DNA from: Verrucomicrobiota bacterium
GTDB lineage: Bacteria > Verrucomicrobiota > Verrucomicrobiia > Limisphaerales > J093
Length of the DNA stretch: 42,484 nt
NCBI GenBank assembly: GCA_029556615.1
Contig: JAKQDD010000190.1
Coordinates: 1 to 42,484, forward strand
Reading direction: 5' to 3'
This document shows positions 25,701 through 33,026 of the stretch, one piece after another. A program made the translations under genes and the position numbers. Position 1 is the stretch's first letter. Each line of letters starts with the position of its first letter. The notes under the pieces were generated by a model. That model searched no databases, was not told the DNA's origin, and worked only from the letters and a program-made list of their open reading frames with translations.

Positions 25701-28091
25701 ATCCGGAAAGAGTGTCATCGCGGGGTCGCTGGCGACGGCGGCGCCGTTGACGTAAAGCGTGCAGGCCGCGCCGGAGAAGACCACCGCGAGGTGCGTCCAC
25801 ACGCCGGGCGAAAGCGCGCCACCCTCGAGCGCCTGCGTGGTCGTGCCGTCGCTGATGACGAAGCGCAGTCCGCTGGTGCCGGCGTCGTTCGGCGTGAGAT
25901 ACATCACCTTGCTCGCGCCGTCGCCCAGGGACCAGACCCGCTGGTCGGGCGCGCCGCCGGTCCATTTGATCCAGACCGCGTAGGTCGAATCGCGGAAGTC
26001 ATTCACGCTGGGGTGCAGCTCGACGTACTGGTTGGAGCCGTTCAGCGGCAGAACCAGCCCGCCGCGCGTCGGCGCGTTGGTGTCCTTCGCGACGCGGCAC
26101 TCGTTCATCAGGAAACCGTGGTTGATGCCGAGCTGGTCCATCGCGAAGACCGCGTTCTCCTTCTCGAACGTGTGTTGAGCGTAGAGGTACCCGTTGTGGG
26201 GAAGCGCACTGAACCGCGCCACGTCCTGGCCCCAGCTCCAGCCCAAATGAACGCCGGCGGCAGCCGGCGTGGTGCCGTTGCCGTTGGCGGAATCGCCTTC
26301 CATGATCAGGCAGCCGTTGAACGTCGAGGGGTCGTACACGTAGCTGGTCCCCTTGATGACGGCGTTCCCATAGACCTTCGTGTGCGTCGCGGCGCTGCCG
26401 TCGCCACAGTTGGCGTGCTCGATGACCCGCGCGTTCTCGAACACCTCCGCGTAGCCAAAGACGTGGCCCCAGTCGCGCACCTTGGCGTTGCCATAGACCT
26501 TGGCGTTGCCCTCGACCAGCGCGTGGCCGGAGATGATGGCGTTGGTGACGCGGGCGTTGTCCTTGACCACGGCGTAATCCTCGATGCGCGCGGTGCCACG
26601 GACCTGGGCCGTGCCAAGCACTTGGGCGTTCGGCCCGAGATAGGCCGCAGCGTCCACCACCGCCGTGTTCGCCTTCCAGCCGCCGCCATGGGCGTGCTGC
26701 GTCATCCCCGTGCGCCTTTGTGGCGGGTAGATGACGTTCTTCGGCGTCGCGCCGATGAAGGACGCGGCGTAGGGAAACTGGAGCCCGGCATCCGTCAGGT
26801 AGGCGCGCCAGGCCGGGTCCGCAATCTTCATGGGCTTCGGCGTTGCGATCACCACGAGATAGCACTGGCTCTGCTCGGCAGAGAGCGTGATCGCCTGGGT
26901 GCCGATGCTCCAGAGTGTGGAATAGCTCGCTTCCCCGGCGTTGTTCACCGCGACAAGGCAGGCGCGCCAGTCGGACTGCCGGACCGGATCGCATTGCGGC
27001 TGGAAGTTGCAGAGGACCGTGGTGTTCGGCGCGACCTCGAGCGGGATGACGTTGAATCCGAATTCCATCGGCAGGTGGGCGCGGGCGGGACGATACCAGC
27101 CGTTCGAGCCGGGCACCTTGACCATCGGCGTGCGGCAGCGCTGGTAGAAGTTCCAGTCACTGCCATCGTCGGCGCGGTTCGCGGTGGCGAGCCAGCGTTG
27201 CCGCTCGAAATCCCAAGTGACCAGCTTCTTCGCCATGTCGCCCCAGAGGTCCTTCACCGCGCCCGCCTTGTCCGCGGAACCGGACGTGTCGCAGCGGATC
27301 ATGCGGTCCACGATGTACTCGCTGACGCGCTGGCTCGCGTTGGCGTTGGTCCAGACGTTGTTCACCCAGGCCGCGCCGTAGCGGGCGTCCTCGCGCGCCG
27401 CTTCCCAGATCATGAACGCGTCGTAGTAGTCGCGCCCGTGCGCGGGGTAATACATGCCGTTGTAGATGTAGGCGCCGGCCTGCGGGTAGGTGTTGAGGAA
27501 CTGCAGCTGCATCCAGTTGGCCGTGCACTCCCACCACGCGCCGGAACTGTCGGAGCCGTTGAAGCCCGCGCACGTGCCCTCCCAGACGTGGCCGAACTCG
27601 TGCGGCGTGGCGCCGGACGGCGGATCGAACCGGCAGTAGCCCGGATTCGCCATGGCGTAGAAGAAGCCGTTGCCGTCCATGCTCGAGTACGCGCCGCCCC
27701 CACCCCCATCGTTCCAGGTCATCAGAAAGTTGAAGTTGGCGCGGTACTTGTTGCCGTCGGGCGCGGTGGCCGACTCATTGATGTCGTGCAGGCCCATCTC
27801 GACAACCCAGCGGTGCCACATCTGCTCGTACATCTGCAGGTTGCCCTGCGCGAGTTGCTCGGTCATCGGCGTCCCCACGTCGCGGTTGAAGTGCCCGAAG
27901 CAGAGGCGGAAGTGGTCGGAACGCCGGGTCTCGGTGTTCGGGTCTTGGTTTGAATACTGGGTCTGGTTGTCGAGGTGGGGCTGTCCCCAGCACCAGGGCG
28001 CCAGGGTGAGCGACACCCAAAGCACGGCCAGCGAGGCGCGCCTCAGACCCAGCCCCGGGATCCGTTCCTGGCTATGTGAACGATGCTTCAT
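22704..28091 (-). CDS. Giant secreted HExxH (DUF6055/Svx-like) multidomain protein
   Basis: 1795 residues. A signal sequence (RRASLAVLWVSLTLAPWCWG) is partly encoded by a copy of the palindromic repeat. Residues about 40-420 form a putative metallopeptidase domain: His164, Glu165 and His168 in HEFGHVW make the zinc site, resembling DUF6055 and the Svx/AvrXca proteins. Then come a left-handed beta-helix-like stretch (about 485-590; repeating A-V-G-A units such as GNAKVYGNAKVRD), a LamG-like domain (about 677-834), several beta-sandwich modules (about 840-1140), an OB-like segment (about 1145-1230), two carboxypeptidase-regulatory-like domains (about 1236-1300 and 1325-1390), a second LamG-like region (about 1400-1655), an InlB-type repeat (about 1655-1722), and a C-terminal W/F-rich module. 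Likely exported and surface-associated, acting on glycoprotein or polysaccharide-linked substrates, but activity is untested. The frame continues upstream to 29564 opposite the next gene; I reject that part. Confidence 0.85.
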   Translation of the reverse strand: MKHRSHSQERIPGLGLRRASLAVLWVSLTLAPWCWGQPHLDNQTQYSNQDPNTETRRSDHFRLCFGHFNRDVGTPMTEQLAQGNLQMYEQMWHRWVVEMGLHDINESATAPDGNKYRANFNFLMTWNDGGGGGAYSSMDGNGFFYAMANPGYCRFDPPSGATPHEFGHVWEGTCAGFNGSDSSGAWWECTANWMQLQFLNTYPQAGAYIYNGMYYPAHGRDYYDAFMIWEAAREDARYGAAWVNNVWTNANASQRVSEYIVDRMIRCDTSGSADKAGAVKDLWGDMAKKLVTWDFERQRWLATANRADDGSDWNFYQRCRTPMVKVPGSNGWYRPARAHLPMEFGFNVIPLEVAPNTTVLCNFQPQCDPVRQSDWRACLVAVNNAGEASYSTLWSIGTQAITLSAEQSQCYLVVIATPKPMKIADPAWRAYLTDAGLQFPYAASFIGATPKNVIYPPQRRTGMTQHAHGGGWKANTAVVDAAAYLGPNAQVLGTAQVRGTARIEDYAVVKDNARVTNAIISGHALVEGNAKVYGNAKVRDWGHVFGYAEVFENARVIEHANCGDGSAATHTKVYGNAVIKGTSYVYDPSTFNGCLIMEGDSANGNGTTPAAAGVHLGWSWGQDVARFSALPHNGYLYAQHTFEKENAVFAMDQLGINHGFLMNECRVAKDTNAPTRGGLVLPLNGSNQYVELHPSVNDFRDSTYAVWIKWTGGAPDQRVWSLGDGASKVMYLTPNDAGTSGLRFVISDGTTTQALEGGALSPGVWTHLAVVFSGAACTLYVNGAAVASDPAMTLFPDSLNAPLMENANYLGRGNAGAFFQGYLDDFRVSMKALSAAEVAAVCSAAAPAPVTIPADTAAPAPNAATWLVAPRAISDNAVTMSATPGTDASGWVEYYFACTSGGGHDSGWVSFNKYHDVGVTPGVALTYTVRMRDRNGNTTDASAPASVTCQITPLPAAAFSYGPVGIANGRIRMTAARPAPLTGKVEYRFDRTSPSAASSGWQSSPNWTHAGLTAGTTHAYTVTMRDGWGQVSSVSATASAVARDDAPPELPMAMAHWEMLPYATIDNKVSMTAMAPTDASGVEYQFVCVSGGGPSSAWQSGRTYLTPVLPDGTYVYHYRVRDTSAQKNTSGYSTAYAAKITPTTGYHTSTLSQALTHPDDYLVSFPATVMKVNGKHYDVKDLATGLSIKVRPGTSNEVTDAALALKNVRVQGHLDTFSGVRVVTFATVTATGDPPLHSISGRVTNSAGAGIAGATVYFADVPGAASHSILSAVTDATGAYSRGVTAGSWYLAAAASAYNTSADRWLTVSNGNLAHIDFGLVSNAVIRGVVTRRSDGAPVAGASVHFSRSPGASGSPVFTATAAADGTYAQSVQDGTWHVAAGASGFYTSSDLMLSVAGVDLGSINFSLKSSARNIPRTSALYFSAITDSLPAAGQPAGHWSSYVPSGQSFAPMDSPTVAVFNGVTWVQNDRMTSNDGFRVADYSANPAPSIPCRGVTMVAAVKPVYCSPGGEPRGEIVDILYDRLALAVSHSDGRVMVARNGNWGLYGTAIPNNTPVILSLVVQTNGAFIGYINGVSALTGGASGNFSTAMTPTGTEVFKRYVNIGRNNPDGWSAFNGYIGDVFVYTNALSDMDRRQLEADLTAKFIASDHAITASASAGGSINPMGTVLVHPGGTQTFTITAASGYAVADVIVDGLARGATSSWTFTDVRANHTIGAVLVPVSTDPPTLGIEASAPGTVVVSWPDSYSGQLLSSPEIGPGAVWTPVGTAPVVSGGLKRVTIYPGVDNAFYGLSQ
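28031..28052 (-). repeat. Palindromic dispersed repeat, copy inside a signal-peptide coding region
   Basis: Read on the minus strand, these 22 nt are identical to 1822-1843, including the GAGGCGCGCCTC palindrome. Here they encode residues LGLRRAS of the leader of the 1795-residue protein, so the repeat appears to have been taken into a coding sequence. Confidence 0.7.
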
Positions 28092-28325
28092 AGATCTGCA
28101 ACCTGTCGAAACCCGGCAGCGACCACGCCCGCTCGAACGGCGCAAAACCAGAATCGGGAGCCGAGACACCCTCCCCTCCGTCCGCGGCGGTGGTCCTTTC
28201 CGCCTCTGCGAGCAGGCCCGGCGCCTGCGGGTCCAAGTAGAGGCCACGTTGGGGGCGCTTGCAATCCCTTCTTGGTGCACGAGGGGTGCACGACACGAAG
28301 CCTTCCCCAAGCGTCCGCCATCCTC

Positions 28326-28331
28326 TATACT
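28326..28331 (+). promoter_or_regulatory. TATACT -10-like element directly before a GTG start
   Basis: TATACT matches the -10 consensus at five of six bases and ends six bases before the GTG at 28338. Initiation would fall on or next to the start codon, implying a leaderless mRNA. No good -35 hexamer is seen at the expected distance. Confidence 0.35.
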
Positions 28332-28337
28332 CGACCC

Positions 28338-31229
28338 GTGTTCGGACATCGCCTCCGCCCAGACCGCCGCGTCCTGACCGACCTCGGTCGGTCGCTCGGC
28401 CTCGCCCTCGGCCTGGCGCTCCTCTGCGCAGCCGGCAATCCAGCCGAGACTCCCGTGACTCCCAGCCAGCCCCCTGAAACACCAAGTGCTCCCCGCCCCC
28501 GCGTCGTCACGGTCACCCTCAACGGCCACCCGACCCTGCCCGCCCCGGGCTCGACCGCAGGCGTCTGGTTCTACTCGGATCCGAAAGGCGGCTGCCAGTT
28601 GCTCCTCACCGGCCATGCCACCGTGCTGGACTCCTGGCGAATCACCGCCTCGCTCGACCCGGGAGACACGATCCGCCTCACGTTGCTCGATGAGGCCTCT
28701 TCTTCGACCCAGCTCGGTTTTCACGCCGAGACCTTGAGTTCGACACCCCTCTCGTGTCGAACCGAGACCAACACCCTCGTCCTCGAAGCCCCCTCCGAGG
28801 CTGCGGCCGCCCGCCTCACCCGCCTCACCGCAGGCGGCCAACCCGTTATCCTTGCCCCCCAAAGGCGCCCGTACTCGACCGCCCCAGTCCTCCCCTCGCC
28901 CGATCCGCGCCCGGCGATCGCCGAGGCCCTCGTCGATTGGGACTGGCGGATGCAGGATGGCATCGGCACGCCCCGCGAACCCCGCACGTACCGCGCCGCC
29001 ATCGATCGACTCCTGCCGCGCCTCGACACGCTCGTGGAGGAGCGCCGCCGTCTGAACACGCTGAAACCGGAGGATGCTGCCGCCTGGCAAACGCTGCGCG
29101 CCGTCCCCCTCGACGCCGCCCAGGATGACCGCCTCGAAGTCCACTGGCTCGCCCTCCATCAGCTCCGTCGCCGCATCCTGCTCGGCGACCCACGCTTCCA
29201 CGGCCAACCCCTCCTCTTTGTCAAACACGTCCCGTCCGTGATGAGCCACCAACTCACCCAGGTCTATGGCTACTGCGCCCGACCCGGAGGTGGCCTGTTC
29301 GAATTGCCCGAGCCCGGCGTCAGCATGCGCACCCGTGAGCTCACGCCCCCGGGACTTCACCCCGGCAATTTCATGACGCCGGAGCTCTCCTACGATGCAG
29401 CCAAAGTCTTCTTCGCCTATTGCCCGGTCACAGAAGCCCCCGGAGCCTGGGACTTCAACGAGCGGACTCGACACCTGCGATACCACCTGTACGAGCTCGA
29501 CCTCGCCTCGGGAACCGCCCGCGCCCTGACCCGCGGCGACACCGACAACTTCTCCCCCGTCCAACTGCCGTCAGGCCGGATCCTGTTCATCTCGACGCGG
29601 CGCGGCGGTTTTCACCGCTGCGGACGCGGCCCGTGCTTCGTCTACACCCTGGCTCGGATGGAGGCGGACGGCAGCAACCCGGACAGCATCTCGTTCCATG
29701 AGACCCACGAGTGGGATCCCGCCCTGATGAACGACGGCCGTGTGGTCTACACGCGCTGGGATTACGTGGACCGCAATGCGGTTCACTACGAGCATCTGTG
29801 GTCCGCCCGCCCCGATGGCAGCAATGTCCGCATCGTCTTCGGCAATCATACCTGGAACCCCACCGGCCTCTGGGAAGCTCGCCCCATCCCCGGCAGCGAC
29901 CGGCTCATGGCCATCGCCGGCCCCCACCACGGCATGAGCGCAGGGTCCGTCGTCCTCGTCGACACCTCCCAGGCCCGCGACGGCTCAACCCCCATCACCC
30001 GTCTCACCCCCGATGTCCGCTTCCCGGAGTCCGAATCACCCCTGGCCTTCGGCCCCGAACCGGCGGCTGCCGATTTCGACGCCCCCGTCAAACACTTCTG
30101 GCAAAACCCACTCGCCGAGCCCGGCACGGAACGGCCAGCCGGCGAGGAGGAACGACGCTGGCCCGGCCATTGCTACAAGTCACCCTGGCCGCTCGCGGAG
30201 ACGTTGTTCGTCGTCTCGTATGGCTTTGACCAGCTGCGGGGCGAGCCCGGACCCAACATCCCCAACCTGTTCGGCCTCTACCTCGCAGACGCCTCGGGCA
30301 ACAAGGAGCTGATCTATCGCGATCCCGCCATTTCAAGCCTCTGGGCCCGGCCTTTCGCTCCTCGAACGCCGCCCCCCGAGCTGACCTCGCTCGCCGCCGA
30401 TTCCACCGCCACGACGGGCACTTTCTTCTTGAGCGACGTGACCGAAAGCTGGCCGCGCCTCCCGGAAGAGATCCCCGTCACCCACCTGCGCATCATCCAG
30501 GTCCTGCTCAAAACCACCCCCAACGCCGACTCCCCGCGCGTCGGGGCCGCCTTCGCCGCCCCCGGCAAACAGGTGCTGGGCACGGTCCCCGTCGAACCAG
30601 ACGGCTCGGCCTTCTTCGAGGCCCCCGCCCGCACCCCCATGTTGTTCCAGGCGCTCGATGCCCGCGGACGCGCCGTCCAAACCATGCGCAGCCTCGTCTA
30701 CCTCCAGCCCGGCGAGCGCGAAAGCTGCGTCGGTTGCCATGAACATCGGATGAAAAGCGAGCCCGCCCGCACCCCCGCGCTCGCGCTGCAACGCCCGCCC
30801 TCGACGATCCGACCCGGACCCGAGGGCTCGAAACCCTTCAGTTACCCGCGCCTCGTCCAGCCGGTGCTCGATCGCCATTGCGTCGGATGTCATGACGGCC
30901 GTCAACCCGGCCGTCCCGTGCTCACTGGCGAGCCCGAAGGCGGCTTCACCAGGTCCTACAACGCGCTCGTCGCCCGCGTCTCGTTCTCCGCCTGGAACCG
31001 CCCCCAAAACAACTTCGAGCCCATCACCGAACCGCTCCGCTTCGGCGCTCTCGCCAGTCCCTTGTTGAAGACGCTCGAAACCGGCCCTTGTCACGTTCCC
31101 CTCACCCGGGAGGAAGAGGAGCGGCTCAACACCTGGATGGACGCCAACGCCCTTTTCTATGGGACCTTCGATGTGGCCGAACAGGCCAGGCAACTGGCAG
31201 GCGAGGCAATCCCCGGGCCCCAGGAATAG
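28338..31229 (+). CDS. HZS_alpha-like exported dihaem c-type protein with TolB/PD40-like propeller
   Basis: 963 residues from a GTG start, followed by a hydrophobic leader (LGRSLGLALGLALLCAAG). The central region (about 340-680) is a propeller-like domain with PD40/TolB-type strands (LPSGRILFISTRRGG, MNDGRVVYTRWDY). The C-terminal part holds two haem c attachment motifs, Cys797-VGCH (797-801) and Cys848-VGCH (848-852), inside a cytochrome-like region that ends in LTREEEERLNTWMDANA. The arrangement matches proteins related to the hydrazine synthase alpha subunit, which are frequent in Planctomycetota and Verrucomicrobiota that do not perform anammox. No hydrazine synthase beta/gamma genes are nearby, so hydrazine synthesis is not implied; a periplasmic electron-transfer or oxidative role is more likely. 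Upstream in-frame ATG 28083 was rejected because it overlaps the divergent gene's start and lacks a leader. Confidence 0.85.
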   Translation: MFGHRLRPDRRVLTDLGRSLGLALGLALLCAAGNPAETPVTPSQPPETPSAPRPRVVTVTLNGHPTLPAPGSTAGVWFYSDPKGGCQLLLTGHATVLDSWRITASLDPGDTIRLTLLDEASSSTQLGFHAETLSSTPLSCRTETNTLVLEAPSEAAAARLTRLTAGGQPVILAPQRRPYSTAPVLPSPDPRPAIAEALVDWDWRMQDGIGTPREPRTYRAAIDRLLPRLDTLVEERRRLNTLKPEDAAAWQTLRAVPLDAAQDDRLEVHWLALHQLRRRILLGDPRFHGQPLLFVKHVPSVMSHQLTQVYGYCARPGGGLFELPEPGVSMRTRELTPPGLHPGNFMTPELSYDAAKVFFAYCPVTEAPGAWDFNERTRHLRYHLYELDLASGTARALTRGDTDNFSPVQLPSGRILFISTRRGGFHRCGRGPCFVYTLARMEADGSNPDSISFHETHEWDPALMNDGRVVYTRWDYVDRNAVHYEHLWSARPDGSNVRIVFGNHTWNPTGLWEARPIPGSDRLMAIAGPHHGMSAGSVVLVDTSQARDGSTPITRLTPDVRFPESESPLAFGPEPAAADFDAPVKHFWQNPLAEPGTERPAGEEERRWPGHCYKSPWPLAETLFVVSYGFDQLRGEPGPNIPNLFGLYLADASGNKELIYRDPAISSLWARPFAPRTPPPELTSLAADSTATTGTFFLSDVTESWPRLPEEIPVTHLRIIQVLLKTTPNADSPRVGAAFAAPGKQVLGTVPVEPDGSAFFEAPARTPMLFQALDARGRAVQTMRSLVYLQPGERESCVGCHEHRMKSEPARTPALALQRPPSTIRPGPEGSKPFSYPRLVQPVLDRHCVGCHDGRQPGRPVLTGEPEGGFTRSYNALVARVSFSAWNRPQNNFEPITEPLRFGALASPLLKTLETGPCHVPLTREEEERLNTWMDANALFYGTFDVAEQARQLAGEAIPGPQE

Positions 31230-31266
31230 AGTCCTCGACTAGGTCTGAGGCGGCGCTTCGCCAGCG
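31227..31266 (+). repeat. Palindromic dispersed repeat, copy overlapping a stop codon
   Basis: The element begins TAGAGTCCTCGA, whose TAG is the stop codon of the HZS_alpha-like gene. It continues into AGGTCTGAGGCGGCGC and TTCGCCAGCG. It aligns across 37-38 nt with 1812-1848 and exactly shares the 12-nt arm found at 1665-1676. It fills the whole gap to the convergent pseudopilin gene. Confidence 0.7.
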
Positions 31267-31267
31267 T

Positions 31268-32092
31268 TCACCGCGCCCCGGCACGCTGCAGCGGATCCCA
31301 GTAGCGCGAGTTCACCAGCCCGAGCGCATCCCCGAACGCGGGGTCCTTCGAGGGATTGATCTGCGTGCCCTTGCGCGCTTCCGCATGGCCGTCGCTGAAG
31401 CCCGCCACCCCCGTGCCGCGATGCCGGTTCGGGTCCACCCCCTCGTACCCCTGGATCTGACTGTACGCCCGGACCGAGCCCATGTACGACCACGGCCACC
31501 AGCAGCTGCTGCTCCACATGCCGTCCGTCTTCGGCATCGAATCCGCCACCACAAAACAGTCCACCGGATTCACAATGCTCGACCGCTTGAACCACGGACG
31601 CGTGGTGTAGCTGACACCGCCCACGTTCATGCTCCCGTCCGGATACGGCCACAGCGATAGAAACCACGAGTTGATCCCGTACCCGACCTTGTGGCAGTCG
31701 AACTTCCATTGCCACAGCACCCCCGAGTCGATCCGCTTGCCCTTGAGCGACGGACAACGAAACAGATTCGATCGGCCTTCGCTGTACCCCACAATCGACG
31801 TCCCCCACCAGTTCGTCAGGGACGGTGCCTCGTCCGAGTTGTTCAGGCCCAGGTTCCGGTGCGCGGGAAAGACGTCGCGGTTTTCATCCGTGTAAAGCTG
31901 CATGAACAGGTTGATCTGCTTCAGGTTGTTCAGGCACGTGATCCGCTGACCTTTCGCCTTGGCCAGCGCCAGTGCCGGCAAGAGCATGCCCGCCAGAATC
32001 GCGATGATCGCAATGACCACCAGCAGTTCAATCAGGGTGAACCCGTCAGCCCGCCGCGAGCGCGCCGGTTTCATGCCCCATTCATCGCCCAT
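31268..32092 (-). CDS. Pseudopilin-like protein (prepilin N-terminus, H-x9-DG C-terminus)
   Basis: 274 residues. The prepilin leader is textbook: basic residues, then G17-F18-TLIE with the invariant Glu at mature position 5 and the hydrophobic helix LLVVIAIIAILAGMLLPAL. The body is a soluble domain with many Trp and Cys residues (SSSCWWPWS) and ends with GFSDGHAEAR, the DGH motif of the family. An alternative start at Met7 would also keep the leader. It stands alone, and no pilus or type II secretion assembly genes are in the window. It has the same domain plan as 12656-13450 but differs beyond the N-terminal helix, so they are distant family members rather than recent copies. Confidence 0.9.
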   Translation of the reverse strand: MGDEWGMKPARSRRADGFTLIELLVVIAIIAILAGMLLPALALAKAKGQRITCLNNLKQINLFMQLYTDENRDVFPAHRNLGLNNSDEAPSLTNWWGTSIVGYSEGRSNLFRCPSLKGKRIDSGVLWQWKFDCHKVGYGINSWFLSLWPYPDGSMNVGGVSYTTRPWFKRSSIVNPVDCFVVADSMPKTDGMWSSSCWWPWSYMGSVRAYSQIQGYEGVDPNRHRGTGVAGFSDGHAEARKGTQINPSKDPAFGDALGLVNSRYWDPLQRAGAR

Positions 32093-32393
32093 TCACCGCG
32101 AGGATGCAACCCAGGAAATGCACCGGCGTCCTCCCCCGACAAGGTGCGCCTCGCCAGCGATTGCCGGTCGATCTTGGCCGTCGAGGGTGCGCAGGGTGTC
32201 GGCTCCGGGTGCCCCGCAACCGGTTCCTCCCGTTTGACCCTGATCCGCGGCGGGGACGATACGATGGCAAATCACGGTCGGCCCTCCAGCGTTGGCTCCG
32301 TCTGGAGCCACATTCTCCCCCCCCCCCGGCCAAGGGTCGTACGTCAAACCCCCTCAGTGCCCCCGAGCATCCTGCTCGTTCTGTCAGCGGCTT
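32093..32393. other. Intergenic spacer with repeat fragment
   Basis: This 301-nt stretch has no credible gene. It contains a 12-nt fragment of the palindromic repeat (GCGCCTCGCCAG at 32146-32157). It also holds a run of twelve to thirteen C near 32326-32338 and a perfect hairpin CGAGCA-TCC-TGCTCG at 32364-32378. The hairpin lies just after the end of the GH84-GNAT operon and might terminate it, although it has no T-tract. Confidence 0.5.
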
Positions 32394-33026
32394 TCAAAGC
32401 GCCCGGCCCATGTAAATCACGTCAGGCTCGGGTTCGCCCCGCCGGAGCAACTCGATGAACCCCAGCTTCTGATAGAACCGGTATGCGCGATCGTTCACGA
32501 GGCTCAGACCAAGATGCACCCCCGGAGCCCCCCGGCGCCGCAATTCCGCCATCAGGTGGTTCATCATTCGGACCCCATTCCCCTGCCCCTGGGCGCGAGC
32601 CATGAGATCAATGTGCGCATGGGCCGGATACTGGACTCGAAACGACTCCGGATAACACACCCGATAATGGTGGTATTCGTAATACAACTGCTGCGTGGGG
32701 CTCCATTGCGCCCGATCTCCGCGCGGTTCCGGGTGCCGCGCCTGCAAGTCCGGCAGCCACTCATTCACGAAGCGCTGATAAAACTCCGCCGAATCGAGCG
32801 CCCCCAGGACGTAGCCGCAGACCCCCTCGGCATCCTCGAGCACAAACGCCAGCTCCGGCTCGAACTCCAGGTACGGACCGACGTACAAATGGCCGAGCGC
32901 CATCGGATCATCCCGATACAAATGCGTGCCGTCGCGGCCCGAATCCCCGGTCTCGAGACAAACCCGATAGGCGGCGTCGCGATCCTCGGGACGACAGCGT
33001 CGGAGACCATACGCTTCAGGGTTCAT
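32394..33026 (-). CDS. GNAT acetyltransferase related to the C-terminal domain of O-GlcNAcase
   Basis: 210 residues, one complete GNAT domain with no export signal. The acetyl-CoA-binding loop Gln146-GQGNG-151 fits the [RQ]xxGx[GA] consensus, and the end of the fold (VNDRAYRFYQKLGF) is typical. Compared with my recollection of human OGA's C-terminal domain, the match is striking: FVLEDAEGVCGYVLGALD here against FVLEDEDGICGYALGTVD, a YxKLG segment, and the terminus VIYMGRAL against VVILGRSL. The start codon overlaps the stop of the GH84 gene (ATGA at 33023-33026), so the two products are made together. In animals the corresponding domain has lost the acetyl-CoA loop; this one keeps it, so it may be catalytically active. 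The acetyl acceptor is unknown. The longer frame to 33503 is a shadow of the GH84 gene. Confidence 0.93.
   Translation of the reverse strand: MNPEAYGLRRCRPEDRDAAYRVCLETGDSGRDGTHLYRDDPMALGHLYVGPYLEFEPELAFVLEDAEGVCGYVLGALDSAEFYQRFVNEWLPDLQARHPEPRGDRAQWSPTQQLYYEYHHYRVCYPESFRVQYPAHAHIDLMARAQGQGNGVRMMNHLMAELRRRGAPGVHLGLSLVNDRAYRFYQKLGFIELLRRGEPEPDVIYMGRAL

Noticed and set aside
23499..27953. 1484-codon open frame on the plus strand opposite the giant secreted protein
   Set aside because: It mirrors the codon-position GC bias of the real minus-strand gene, is rich in Arg, His, Val and Ala, and has no domain or leader. The minus-strand reading has a signal peptide, HEFGH and ordered domains.
28092..29564. 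Upstream extension of the giant minus-strand frame to 2286 codons
   Set aside because: It runs antisense through the start of the HZS_alpha-like gene, has no protein-like sequence, and would bury the clear signal peptide at 28091.
28338..31229. Hydrazine synthase / anammox capability
   Set aside because: Only an alpha-like protein is present, without beta and gamma subunits or hydrazine dehydrogenase, and the family is broadly distributed outside anammox bacteria.
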